A stretch of DNA of 64,000 nucleotides. Source: Solirubrobacter sp963736505. Lineage in GTDB: Bacteria > Actinomycetota > Thermoleophilia > Solirubrobacterales > Solirubrobacteraceae. A program made the position numbers and the translations under genes. Under the pieces are notes generated by a model, which made no database searches, was not told the origin of the DNA, and saw only the letters and a program-made list of their open reading frames with translations. The DNA lies in NCBI GenBank assembly GCA_963736505.1, contig CAVTOZ010000003.1, positions 2,232,001 through 2,296,000 on the forward strand. Reading direction: 5' to 3'. This document shows, piece by piece, positions 10,719-20,863 of this stretch. Numbering within the stretch: position 1 is the stretch's first letter; each line of letters starts with the position of its first letter.

Positions 10719-12137
10719 ATGCGCCTTGCCTCGTGCCTCATCTCCTCCATGCTCCTGTTCTCGTTCGCGTTCGCCGCGGACGCGTCGGCCGCGTCGCGCG
10801 TGTCTGATCCGCTCGCGGTGACGGTGGCGCGCATGGCCGCGGACTCGCTGGTGGCGCGTCATCGGGACATGCCGCGGGGAGGCTGGGCGTGGCGTTCCTC
10901 GATCCAGGCTCCTCACTTTCAGACCGATCGCGACGTCGGCGCGGCGTCGGTCGGCGAAGGCCTGCTGGCCGCCTACGCGGTCACCCACGACGCTCGCTAC
11001 CGGCGCGCCGCCGTGGCCGCGGGCGACTTCCTGCTGGGCGTCGCCGAACCGGCGGGCGGCGGCTTGCGCTGGCCCGACTGGGCGGATCCGGGCGGGGAGC
11101 GGTCGGCGACGCACTTCACCAGCTTCGACGACGGGGCGGCCGGGATCAGCGACTACCTGTGGCGGCTATTCAGCGCGACACGCGAGCGGCGCTTCCGGGA
11201 CGGGGCGCTGGCGGGCATGCGCTGGCTGGTCGCGCAGGCCCAAGGCGCGTCGTGCCCGGAGACCTCGTGCTCGTGGCGATGGACGGACGATCCGTCCTGG
11301 CGCGTCGGCTACAACGGCGTCGGCATGGGCCAGGCGGGCGTCGTCCTCGCACTCGACGCGTTCGCCGATCGCACCGGGGACCGGACCTTCCGCGCCTACG
11401 CACGTGCCGGAGCCGCGTCGCTGCGGGAGCTCACCGCCGATGGCGTCAAACCGCTGCCGCGCGGCTCCGAGGACCCGACGCAGGAGACCGGATTCCTGTC
11501 CGGCTCGGCCGGAGCGGCCTACATGTTCTTCGAGCGCTACGCGCGCGATCGAGACCCGGCCGATCTCGCGACCGCGCGCGGGCTGCTGCGCTGGGTCGAC
11601 GACCAGGCGGTCCACGACGGCTCGGGCGGGCTGTACTGGCCGGTCAGTCGCGGCAGCGCGGCGATGCCGGCGGGATTCGAGTTGGGGACTGCCGGCATCG
11701 CGTGGGTCGACCTGCGGGCGTACGAGGCGACCGGGGATCGCGAGTACCGCGAGGCCGCCCGCCGGGCGGCCGTGTGGCTCCGGTCCGTGGCGATCGCGGG
11801 ATCGGCGTGGGCCGAGTTGCCCGGCGACCCCACCGCCCCGGTCCACGTCGGGCTCGACAGCGGCACGGCCGGAATCGGCTGGGTGCTGGACGACCTCGCC
11901 CGCGCGGGCCTCGACCCGGCAGCGAACCGGGCGGCCGCCCGGTCGGCGCTGGCGGGTCTCCGTGCCGCCGCCGTCCGGGACGGCCAGGGAGCGTTCTGGT
12001 ACGCCGACCGGACCGGGAGCCGGCCACGGCTGCGCGCCGAGCCCTCGTGGCACTGGGGCTCAGCCGGGATCGCCGGCTTCGCCGCCCGGCTCGCCGGATG
12101 GTCCGGCAGCGGTCCGGGCGGCCAGAGCCGCCGCTGA
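10719..12137 (+). CDS. secreted LanC-like alpha/alpha-barrel protein
   Basis: A 472-residue protein with a signal peptide (about residues 1-25, ASA-A). The mature part is a series of helical repeats, each with a Gly-rich inner turn: DDGAAGISDYLW, GVGMGQAGVVLAL, LSGSAGAAYMFF, LGTAGIAWVDL, SGTAGIGWVLDD and HWGSAGIAGFAA. This is the pattern of the lanthionine-cyclase-like (alpha/alpha)6 toroid. No complete Cys-Cys-His zinc set of true LanC is evident, and export is unusual for that family. It leads the operon with the small membrane protein and glycosyltransferase genes, so a role in exopolysaccharide processing or secretion is inferred. Confidence 0.78.
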   Translation: MRLASCLISSMLLFSFAFAADASAASRVSDPLAVTVARMAADSLVARHRDMPRGGWAWRSSIQAPHFQTDRDVGAASVGEGLLAAYAVTHDARYRRAAVAAGDFLLGVAEPAGGGLRWPDWADPGGERSATHFTSFDDGAAGISDYLWRLFSATRERRFRDGALAGMRWLVAQAQGASCPETSCSWRWTDDPSWRVGYNGVGMGQAGVVLALDAFADRTGDRTFRAYARAGAASLRELTADGVKPLPRGSEDPTQETGFLSGSAGAAYMFFERYARDRDPADLATARGLLRWVDDQAVHDGSGGLYWPVSRGSAAMPAGFELGTAGIAWVDLRAYEATGDREYREAARRAAVWLRSVAIAGSAWAELPGDPTAPVHVGLDSGTAGIGWVLDDLARAGLDPAANRAAARSALAGLRAAAVRDGQGAFWYADRTGSRPRLRAEPSWHWGSAGIAGFAARLAGWSGSGPGGQSRR

Positions 12138-12179
12138 CGGTTGCTTGCGCGACCCGCCTCGGGCATCATCGCAGCGAGA

Positions 12180-12449
12180 TTGCACCGGCCTGACGATGCC
12201 CACGGGTTCGAGGAGCCGTTTCGGCCGCTGCGCCCTGCGTCGCGGCCGAAGCTGATCGCGGCGTTCGTGCTCGGACCGATCCTGTGGGTGATCGGGCTGA
12301 TACTCGTCTCCTGGGTGCTGGACCGCACGGACGCGATCGAGCTCGGGCTGCTGATCGCCGCCGCATCGTTCGTCTTCGCGGCGGTCGTCCTGAGTCTGCT
12401 CCGAATCGGGCGCAACCGCGAGGAGCGCCGGTATGCAGACCGCGCTTGA
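12180..12449 (+). CDS. small membrane protein of the polysaccharide cluster (PgaD-like position)
   Basis: A protein of about 89 residues with two transmembrane helices (KLIAAFVLGPILWVIGLIL and the LGLLIAAASFVFAAVVLSLL segment) and charged ends. The start is uncertain: TTG at 12180 is used here, an upstream TTG at 12141 is in frame. The 3' end overlaps the ATG of the glycosyltransferase by 17 bases. Position and size match PgaD/IcaD subunits that support a PgaC-type synthase, but sequence similarity to them cannot be judged by eye. Confidence 0.65.
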   Translation: MHRPDDAHGFEEPFRPLRPASRPKLIAAFVLGPILWVIGLILVSWVLDRTDAIELGLLIAAASFVFAAVVLSLLRIGRNREERRYADRA

Positions 12450-13680
12450 CGTGCTGCTGGCGATCGTCGCGCTCTACCCCGTGATCACAGCGGCGCTGTG
12501 GGTCGCGGGCGGCCTCATGTTCCGCATGTGGGAGGAGCGCCCGGGCGATCCGGTGCTGGAGCCCGAGGGCGAATGGCCCGGTGTCAGCGTCCTGATTCCC
12601 GCGTACAACGAGGAGGCGGTCATCGCCACCAGCGTGCGCGCGGCATTGAGCTCCGACTACCCAGTGCTGGAGGTGCTCGTCCTCGACGACGGCTCCACCG
12701 ACGCCACCGAGGCGGCGGCGATCGAGGCGGCAAGCGGCGACAGACGCATGCGCGTGCTGCGTGACCCCGTCAACCGCGGCAAGGCCGAGCAGCTCAACAT
12801 CGGATTCGCGCGCGCCCGGCATGAGCTGGTGATGGTCACCGACGCCGACACGCACATGCACCCGCACGCCATCCGGTTTCTCGTGGCGCGGATGGAGTCC
12901 TCGCCCATGCTGGCGGCCGTGGTGGGCGGGCCGCACGTCACCAACCGCGATGGCGTGCTCTGCGCGATGCAGGTGCTCGAAGCCGCCGCGATCATCGGGC
13001 TGGTGCGGCGCACCCAGTCGCTCACCGGACGTGTCGGCATCGTCGCCGGGGTGCTCGGACTGTTCCGCCGCGATCGGGTGGTGGCCGCCGGCGGCTACGA
13101 CGGGCGGATGGCGACCGAGGACATCGAACTCACCTGGCGGCTGCTGATGGCCGGCTGGCAGACGGCGTACGAGCCACGCGCCCTCGTCGGCATGCAGGTC
13201 CCGTCGAGCCTGTCCGCGCTGTGGGCGCAGCGCACGCGCTGGGCGCGCGGGCAGGGCGAGGTCCTGCACGTTCACGTGCGCGAAGTCTGCCGCTGGCGCA
13301 ATCACCGCATGTGGCTGCTGGGCCTGGAGTCGCTCTCATCGATGATCTGGGTGGTCTGCCTGCTGTGCTCGCTCGTGCTCACCGTGCTGAACGTGCTGTT
13401 GGGCAATCATCTCGGGGGCTTCGGGGTCGGGCTCGCGTGGGGCATCGCGATCTCGACCGTCGCGACCATCCAGCTGATCGTCGCCGTGGTGTTGAGCTAT
13501 CCGTACGACCACTGGGACCTGCGCGCGATGGTGCTCGGCCCGCTCTACCCGATCCTGTTCTGGCTGGTGTCCGCCAGCGCCGCGATCGACCAGCAGGTCA
13601 CGGCGCTGATTCGCGGGCCGCGCGAACAGCGGGTGGTGTGGGACATCCCACGCGAACGCCTCGACTCCGCCAGCCCGTGA
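12433..13680 (+). CDS. processive family-2 glycosyltransferase (PgaC/IcaA-like poly-GlcNAc synthase)
   Basis: A 415-residue membrane enzyme. One helix at the N-terminus, then a GT-A catalytic domain with VLIPAYNEEA, LDDGSTD, TDADTHMHP, TEDIELTW and the processivity motif QRTRW, then three to four C-terminal helices. This is the layout of synthases that polymerise and extrude beta-linked sugars such as poly-GlcNAc. It ends the three-gene operon opposite a deacetylase gene, which supports a PNAG-like product. The exact sugar is inferred. Confidence 0.88.
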   Translation: MQTALDVLLAIVALYPVITAALWVAGGLMFRMWEERPGDPVLEPEGEWPGVSVLIPAYNEEAVIATSVRAALSSDYPVLEVLVLDDGSTDATEAAAIEAASGDRRMRVLRDPVNRGKAEQLNIGFARARHELVMVTDADTHMHPHAIRFLVARMESSPMLAAVVGGPHVTNRDGVLCAMQVLEAAAIIGLVRRTQSLTGRVGIVAGVLGLFRRDRVVAAGGYDGRMATEDIELTWRLLMAGWQTAYEPRALVGMQVPSSLSALWAQRTRWARGQGEVLHVHVREVCRWRNHRMWLLGLESLSSMIWVVCLLCSLVLTVLNVLLGNHLGGFGVGLAWGIAISTVATIQLIVAVVLSYPYDHWDLRAMVLGPLYPILFWLVSASAAIDQQVTALIRGPREQRVVWDIPRERLDSASP

Positions 13681-13706
13681 CGAGACCACGGCTGGCTCGA
13701 ACTTGC

Positions 13707-14132
13707 CTACCGCAAGAGCAGACGCGCGCGGAGATCCTCGTCGAGCTCGATTCGCCTGGGCGCGCTCACGAGTTGCCAGCGGGAGACGTCGAATCCGCCC
13801 ATCTTGAGGTCGCCGTGGAGATCCGCGATCCCTTCAGCCCACGTCTCCTCCGCGATCCCGAGCAGAGCGCTGGTTGCGCTCGACGACACCGGGACGCGGG
13901 TCCCGTGGTCCTCGTAGCTGACCCACCGCTCGACGGTCCCCTCCGCGTCGAACTCCACGAACGTCCGGCTGACGACGAACACGCCGTCAGGCGGACCACC
14001 GATCCCGTCGAACCGGTAGCTGCGCGGCGGCTCGAGCGTCGCCTCGAAGCCGTTGTTCCACTTTCTGACCGCCAGGACCTCGCGGTCGCCGGCGAGCCGG
14101 ATGCGCACGCCTGTGCCAAGCACCTCCGCCAC
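13707..14132 (-). CDS. hypothetical protein, beta-rich
   Basis: A protein of 141 residues from a GTG start. It has no signal peptide or membrane helix and shows alternating hydrophobic strands (REVLAVRKWNNGFEATLE, GVFVVSRTFVEFD). The family is not recognised. It lies downstream of the five-gene ATPase operon on the same strand with a 26-base gap, so it could be that operon's last gene. Confidence 0.6.
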   Translation of the reverse strand: MAEVLGTGVRIRLAGDREVLAVRKWNNGFEATLEPPRSYRFDGIGGPPDGVFVVSRTFVEFDAEGTVERWVSYEDHGTRVPVSSSATSALLGIAEETWAEGIADLHGDLKMGGFDVSRWQLVSAPRRIELDEDLRARLLLR

Positions 14133-14158
14133 CCCGCCTGAATGTAGCCCCCGCCCCG

Positions 14159-15147
14159 CTAGAGGGGGACTGTCGCGCTTTCGCATCGCGCGGCCGTGGG
14201 GCTTCGGCTGACGTGCAGCGCGCCTGCGACCGCGGCGCCGAGCGCGTCGAGGGCGTCGACGCCCGCGGCGAAGCTGCCGCTCGCGGGGGTGGCGATCAGT
14301 CCGACGACGGCGCCGCGCAGGCCGGGGCCGCGGACGATCCCGAACTGCCGCACGAGGTAGCGGCCGGCGCGGTTCGGGCCCCAGCCGCCCTTGGACAGGA
14401 CGCGCGTCGCGGCGGCGAACCGCGCCCTCCCGAGCCCCCACCGCTGGCTCGGCTCGACCTCGCCCATGAGGTCGGTCACGCGGCGGGCGGCGGAGCGCGG
14501 CGCGAGGCAGCCGTTCGCCAGCGCGCGGTAGAAGCGCGTGCCCTGCGCGAGCGACCAGACCGTCTGGCCGAACGTGGAGTACCCGCCCGCGGGGACGGTC
14601 GTGTTGACGGTTGTCCTGCGGTCCCCGCTCTCGCGCAGTAGCTCCTGCACGTACGCGCTCGCCTGCGCGAGGCCGCCCTTCGCGGCCTCGATCTGCCGGA
14701 ACAGCGTCTCGGCCGAGGCGTTGTCGGACGCCGTGATGGCGCGAACCGCGAGACCGTCATACGCGGACGCCGGATCTCCCGCCGCGGCGGCGAGCCTGAG
14801 CCGCGCGAGGACCACCGGAACCTTCATCGTGCTCCACGCGGCGCCTTCCTGCAGCGGCCCGGCGGTGAACGCGCCGCCGCCGTCCAGCGGCCGCACCGCC
14901 ACCCCGACCTCCGCTCCGGTGCGCCGTGCGATATCGGCGACCGCCACGCGAAGCTGATCGCGGTCCAGCCAGTGCCGGACGGCGTGAGCCGGCGTGCCCG
15001 GCGCAGCCGCCGTTGGAGACGCGGCGGTCGCCGTCGCGTCGGGCGTAGCCGTCGTTCTCGGCGCCGCCGGGACGGGCGGCGCCGTCGCGTTCGCGTGATC
15101 ACCGCAGGCGGTGAGGAGCAGCGCCGCCAGCAGGGCGCCGGCGCGGG

Positions 15148-15157
<10 letters not shown>
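14159..15157 (-). CDS. class A beta-lactamase-like serine hydrolase lipoprotein
   Basis: A 332-residue exported lipoprotein (lipobox LLLTACG) with a Thr/Ala/Pro-rich spacer to about residue 65. The hydrolase domain has SxxK (WSTMKVP), SDN (TASDNASAE) and a KGG triad (LSKGGWG) in place of KTG. These are the active-site motifs of class A beta-lactamases and related penicillin-recognising enzymes; the omega-loop Glu is not obvious, so true beta-lactamase activity is uncertain. The GTG start overlaps the stop of the preceding zinc-ribbon gene by 10 bases, placing it in the same operon. Confidence 0.82.
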
Positions 15158-16235
<1,078 letters not shown>

Positions 16236-16239
<4 letters not shown>

Positions 16240-17009
16240 GTGTCGTTGTCCACGACGAGCTGGACCGCGGAGCGGTTGGACATGGTGATGTCGGCCTCCG
16301 GCACCCGCTCGGCGTTCGCACGCAGGTTCGGCGCGAAGTACTGCGCGCCGCCTCCCCGCCCCCACTGGGTGCTCGCCTCCGCCGTCCCCTTCGCGACGAC
16401 GGTGTCCTCCGTGAGCCGGTATGCGCGAAGGTGCTCACGGTACGTCGGCTCGCTCTCGCCTTTCCCGCGATACGGGGCGACCTGGACGTCGCGGTTGTAC
16501 GCGGCGGCGTCGCCCTCGTACCCCTGCGCGGTCTCCTGGGACACGTAGAAGTCGCCCGGTCCCGGCTCACCGACGTAGACGATCGTTCCCGCCGGCAGCA
16601 CCTCGGCCTCCCAGTCGTCGATCTGGTACTTGTTGTCCCTCGAGGCTTGGGCCAAGGAGGCGAGCTTGGAGATGTCGTCCTCGTCGTCGTTCGCCGGCTC
16701 ACGGTCGTCGTCGCCGTCGGCATCGGCGGGTCCGACCGCGCCGGCGGGCTCGTACGAGTCCTCGCCGTCATCCTCGCCATGCTCGGCCGAGCTGTCGTCC
16801 GCGTCCTCGTCGTCGACGGTGTCGTCGTTCGCCGCCTGCGGGACGTTGTCGTTCGCGGCCTCGGGTAGAGATGTCGCTTCGCCGGTCTCGGCGATGTCGT
16901 CGGCCACCGGTGCGTCGCCTCCGGCGGGGATGTTGTCGTTCGCGGCCTCCGGGATCTCGACGGTGCCCGTCTCGCCGCCGCCGTCCATCCCACCACCCAT
17001 GTCGCTCAT
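16236..17009 (-). CDS. acidic protein with AANDN repeats and possible TNT-like (NAD glycohydrolase) C-terminal domain
   Basis: A 257-residue protein without signal peptide. Residues 1-115 are very acidic and contain repeated EAANDN(I/V)P blocks. The C-terminal 120 residues show LPAGTIVYVGEPGPGDFYVS, then AYRLTEDTVVAKG and QWGRGGGAQYFAP. The order LPxGT, G-x-F, and a terminal GGGxQY resembles the tuberculosis necrotizing toxin fold (PF14021), whose Gln in GGGxQY is catalytic. This match is by eye and is an inference. The start overlaps the HerA ATPase stop (ATGA) and the stop overlaps the next start, so expression is coupled. It could also be a structural substrate of the ATPase. Confidence 0.6.
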
Positions 17010-19738
17010 GTCCCCTCCATCGCGGTCGCGGCGAGGCGCTGCGCGGTCGCGGTCGCCCAGGTCGGTGCGAAGTTCATCCGGCGGATGGCGAGCGAGTGCA
17101 GCAACAGGCAGAACGCGGCGTCGCTCAGCTCCGGCTCGGCCGACGGCAGCGCGCGGAACGAGCTCACGCGACCGCGCAGCCGGGCCAGCAGCCGGGTCCA
17201 GGCGGCGTTGCGCTCCCCCACCTCCACATCCGGTCGCTGGATCGTGCGCATCTCGTGCTGCAGTCCCTCCACGAGCTCCGGATCGCGCACGAGCGAGAGC
17301 GCGGCGCCGCGATACCGGCATTGGGCGCGGCACGCCGAGCACGCCCGGAAGGGCGGCGACGCGACCGGCGACAGGGACGGAAGCGGCCCGGAAGCGCCGG
17401 GCGAGACGGTCACGTGCAACGCCTCGGGCAGCTCGTCGCTGTACACGAGTCCCTCGCCGACCGTGATCTTCGTCGCGAAGCGCAGCTGCGCCTCGTCGAG
17501 CCCCATCGTCTCGCCGAGATAGGTGCGCTCGTCGGCCGCCGTCAGCCGGTGCATGATCTTCAGGTTCGTGTTCTTGATCGCGTCGGCGACGAGCTTCGTC
17601 GGCAGTTGCTCGGCGATCAGCAGCCCCTCGCCGTACTTGCGGTTCTCGGCCAGCGTGTTGGCGAACGCGGCGGCCGCCTTCTCCTTCGCCTGTGCGTCTC
17701 CCTGCGCGGCGCCGCCGGCGGGCCGCTCGAGCAGCCGGTGCGCCTCCTCGATCACGGTCACGTGCGCGAGCCCGGAAGAGGCGCCGCGGGCCGACTGGTA
17801 GTGCTCGGTGATCGCGTTGAGCAGCAGCCCCATCATCAGCGCCTGCTCGTCGCCCGCGCCCAGCGACTTGAGCTCCAGCACGGTCGGGCGAGCCAGCAGC
17901 GCGCCGATGTCGTTGGCCAGGTTGGTGACGAGCGCCGACGCGGAGGGACCCGTCGTCAGTTGCTCGGCCCTGCGCACCGAGGCCGCCTCGATGTTGTGCT
18001 TGACCTCGCCCGCGTACTCCAGTTTCGACGTCACCGCGCGCATCGCCGCGAGGAACTCGACGACCGAAGGCCACGGGTCGATCTCCGGCCCGCCGCGCTC
18101 GGACATCAGGATCCCCGCGTTCAGGTACGTCAGGTTCAGCGCGTCCTGGTAGATCGACGGCAGCGGCTCCCACAGGCCGAACGCCGCCTTGAAGCACGCG
18201 AGCAGGTTCGCGGCGTGCTCGCCGACCTGCACCCCCGCCGGCACCTCGAACGGGTTGAAGCGCAGCGGCAAGCCGCTCTCGTCGCCCACCGTGATGACGA
18301 CGAGGTCCTCGAAGCCCGGCTCGCTCAGCAGCCGGCGGTAGTCGTCGGCGTCCGAGTTCACCGGCTCGATCACGAGGAACGGCGTGCGGTGGTCGAGCCA
18401 CAGCTGGCGCAGGATCTGCAGCACCGTCGTGGTCTTGCCGCTGCCCGTCATCCCCGCCACCAGCGTGTGCTTCGAGAGGCTGTCGAGCGAGACCCGCAGC
18501 TCCGCCCCGCTCTGGCTCAACTGCCCGATGCGGATGCTCGGCCCCGACGCCTCCGCCGACTGCTCGTGCCCGAACGCGCCCTTGCCCACGACGAACCCGG
18601 GCACCGTCCCGTCGATCGCGATCGGGAGGCGGAAGGCGCACGCCGCGTCGCGCGCATCGCCCAGCGACGCCAGCGTCGCCAGCGGCCGCGCCGGCGGGTC
18701 GGCCCGCTTCCAGATCTCCGCCGCGCCCGGCAGCAGCTGCACGTCGAGCTCCTCGAGGTCTGCGATCGCCCGCCGCCGCCCCGCCTCGTCGATCGCGCGC
18801 CGGATCTCGTACGCGGACGCCGCACGGGAGTTGTTCAGGTGCGTGGTGAGGCTGTCGCCAGGCGAGATCGAGGACGCGATCGCCTCGAGCAGCCCCGGCG
18901 GGAAGCCTGACTCGGCGGCCGCCAGGACGCGGATGACGAACCCCGACCCGTTGTAGCGGCGGGCATAGTCGGCGAAGATCGGCTCGGCGTCGACCGCGAA
19001 CGCGTCCGGGGGGATCAGCCGCTCGCCGTAGTAGACGCCCCCGTGGACGCGGTCCTCGCGGGCCAGCCGCGCGTACGTCGTCGACATCCGCTGCAGCAGC
19101 TGCCCGTAGCTGGGAGGGAGCGTGATCGGCAGCAGCGCGACCGACAGGCAGACCGGCACGGGCGACGCCGCGAAGCCCTGGTAGAGCATCGTCCAGTCCG
19201 TGTCCGTCCAGTTGAACGGGACGACCGCGAAGTAGTAGCCGACGCCGGCGTCCGGCCGCTGCGGCGCCGCGATCACCTCGCGGCGCGTGATCGTCGCCAC
19301 CTCACCGACGTGCGCAAACGGCGACAGCCAGCCCGCGAGCTCGCCCGGATCGACGATCGGCGCGCAGCTCACGTGCCGTGGCAGCGAGGCCGCCAGCAAC
19401 CGCTGCCGCTCGTCCGCCAGCGCCTCCGCGCGGCCGCGCTCATTCGCCCACACGCGGCCGAGCAGCGCCATCGAGATCGGCGTCCGCGCCGACGGGTCGA
19501 CGCGCATCCGCAGGTCGATCACGCCGAGTCGCGGATCGAGCTGCGCGTTGAGGAAGCCCCGCTGCTCCTCGAGCGCCTTGTGCAGCCGCTCGGTCCGGTC
19601 GAGCTGGTGGTACTCGCGCGCCTCGAGCAGGTTGACGGCCGCCTCGATCCTGATGCCGAAGAACGCGTTCTCGACGTCCGGCCGCGCGGCGCCGTCGCCG
19701 AGCGACGGCGGGGGCATGCGTCTGGCGAACGTCGTCAC
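17006..19738 (-). CDS. HerA/FtsK-like ATPase (DUF87-type) with C-terminal cysteine cluster
   Basis: A 910-residue cytoplasmic ATPase. The first 400 residues are a non-catalytic domain of unknown fold. From about 420 the HerA/VirB4-like motor begins: Walker A GMTGSGKTTTVLQIL, LVIEPVNSD, FNPFEVPAG, Walker B VTVIEEAHRLL, and a sensor-like ENRKYGEGLLIAEQ. Near residue 790 CSACRAQCRYRG could bind zinc or an Fe-S cluster. HerA-like motors translocate DNA or protein, and occur in end-resection, conjugation and defence systems. It lies 4 bases after the zinc-ribbon membrane gene and overlaps the TNT-like gene. Confidence 0.85.
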   Translation of the reverse strand: MTTFARRMPPPSLGDGAARPDVENAFFGIRIEAAVNLLEAREYHQLDRTERLHKALEEQRGFLNAQLDPRLGVIDLRMRVDPSARTPISMALLGRVWANERGRAEALADERQRLLAASLPRHVSCAPIVDPGELAGWLSPFAHVGEVATITRREVIAAPQRPDAGVGYYFAVVPFNWTDTDWTMLYQGFAASPVPVCLSVALLPITLPPSYGQLLQRMSTTYARLAREDRVHGGVYYGERLIPPDAFAVDAEPIFADYARRYNGSGFVIRVLAAAESGFPPGLLEAIASSISPGDSLTTHLNNSRAASAYEIRRAIDEAGRRRAIADLEELDVQLLPGAAEIWKRADPPARPLATLASLGDARDAACAFRLPIAIDGTVPGFVVGKGAFGHEQSAEASGPSIRIGQLSQSGAELRVSLDSLSKHTLVAGMTGSGKTTTVLQILRQLWLDHRTPFLVIEPVNSDADDYRRLLSEPGFEDLVVITVGDESGLPLRFNPFEVPAGVQVGEHAANLLACFKAAFGLWEPLPSIYQDALNLTYLNAGILMSERGGPEIDPWPSVVEFLAAMRAVTSKLEYAGEVKHNIEAASVRRAEQLTTGPSASALVTNLANDIGALLARPTVLELKSLGAGDEQALMMGLLLNAITEHYQSARGASSGLAHVTVIEEAHRLLERPAGGAAQGDAQAKEKAAAAFANTLAENRKYGEGLLIAEQLPTKLVADAIKNTNLKIMHRLTAADERTYLGETMGLDEAQLRFATKITVGEGLVYSDELPEALHVTVSPGASGPLPSLSPVASPPFRACSACRAQCRYRGAALSLVRDPELVEGLQHEMRTIQRPDVEVGERNAAWTRLLARLRGRVSSFRALPSAEPELSDAAFCLLLHSLAIRRMNFAPTWATATAQRLAATAMEGT

Positions 19739-19742
19739 ACGC

Positions 19743-20606
19743 TCACAGCGCCTGGTCGGGGATCAGGACCTCGTCGATCGAGATGTTCGACCCGATCGTC
19801 CCGGCGGCGGCGGAGAACGTCACCGACTGGGTCGCGACGTCGAGCCCCTCCCGCGTCGCGCTGTGGACCGTCTCGCGCAGCGCCTTGGCGTAGTCGTATC
19901 GATGCAGGGCGTAGACCTCGTTGCCGCGCAGTGCGACCGTCTGGATGATCCGCCGGAGCGCCACCAGCACCCAGCGGAACAGCGACAGCCGCCACCAGAA
20001 CGTCCAGCCGACGTAGAGGTCGTTGCCGTAGGGCACGCAGGACACGTAGGCGCGGAAGACGCCGTCGTGGACGTAGAAGTAGTCGCGCGTCGCGCTCCCG
20101 CCCAGCCGCAGGCGCTGGACGCCGACCTTCGCCGCGGGCGTGCGGCGCGCGCTGAGCACGTTGGCGACGTGGGCGAAGGCGGCCGGGCCGGACGCCGCCT
20201 TGCCGTCGATCATGAACTTCCACTCCGAGATCGAGGCCGAGATCGGCGCGAACAGGATCACGCCGGCGACCACCAGGAACCAGCAGACCATGAGGAGGAT
20301 CCCGAGCTTCCCGGCGATGATGACCAGGATCGCCAGCGGGATCGCCACGAGGAAGCCCACGAGGAACATGACCCCGAAGTGGAACCAGATCGCCCGTATG
20401 AACTTCGGGCTCACCGGGTCCAGGATCTCCGCTTCGCTGTAGACGAGGCGATGCCCGAGGTAGTGCTGGTTCGGCGCCGCCGTGCCGAGCAGCTCGACGT
20501 CCGCGAGCCGCGAGACGACGACCGCCGGCTCGGACCGAGCCCCGCAGACGGCACAGAACAGATCGTCAGGGCCGAGTGCGGCCCCGCACTGAGTACAGCC
20601 ACCCAT
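19743..20606 (-). CDS. zinc-ribbon membrane protein
   Basis: A 287-residue protein and first gene of the operon. The N-terminus is a zinc ribbon (CTQCGAALGPDDLFCAVCGA). Two long hydrophobic segments at about 75-130 make two to three membrane helices. The remainder is a soluble domain with many aromatic residues (YFYVHDGVFRAYVSC) and no recognised family. The ribbon matches those in the protein at 15148-16239, so the two may pair around the ATPase. Confidence 0.75.
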   Translation of the reverse strand: MGGCTQCGAALGPDDLFCAVCGARSEPAVVVSRLADVELLGTAAPNQHYLGHRLVYSEAEILDPVSPKFIRAIWFHFGVMFLVGFLVAIPLAILVIIAGKLGILLMVCWFLVVAGVILFAPISASISEWKFMIDGKAASGPAAFAHVANVLSARRTPAAKVGVQRLRLGGSATRDYFYVHDGVFRAYVSCVPYGNDLYVGWTFWWRLSLFRWVLVALRRIIQTVALRGNEVYALHRYDYAKALRETVHSATREGLDVATQSVTFSAAAGTIGSNISIDEVLIPDQAL

Positions 20607-20732
20607 CAGCCACCCCTTTGGGAAGCGAGGAACCGTGCTCTGGCGAACGTATCCGAACCGGTCAGCCAGGTCGACTAGCCGATCGAGGGGGTGCGAGGGC
20701 GAGGAGGCTGGCGCCGGCCCCAGAAACCGACA

Positions 20733-20756
20733 GAAGCCCCGCAAAGGCGGGGCTTC
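20733..20756 (-). terminator. GC-rich hairpin after tRNA-Val
   Basis: A perfect 10-bp stem (GAAGCCCCGC / GCGGGGCTTC) with a 4-base loop lies just downstream of tRNA-Val in its direction of transcription. A poly-T tract is weak. Confidence 0.6.
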
Positions 20757-20763
20757 CGAGAGG

Positions 20764-20836
20764 TGGGCGATACTGGGCTCGAACCAGTGACCTCCGCCTT
20801 GTCGAGGCGGCGCTCTCCCAGCTGAGCTAATCGCCC
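20764..20836 (-). tRNA. tRNA-Val (GAC)
   Basis: The minus strand folds as a cloverleaf: 7-bp acceptor GGGCGAT/ATCGCCC, D-arm TTAGCTCAGCTGGGAGAG, anticodon stem CCGCC/GGCGG with loop TCGACAA (anticodon GAC) and the TGGTTCGAGCCCA T-arm. CCA is not encoded. Confidence 0.96.
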
Positions 20837-20863
20837 GGGAGCGACGCGAAGCCTAGCAAGGGC

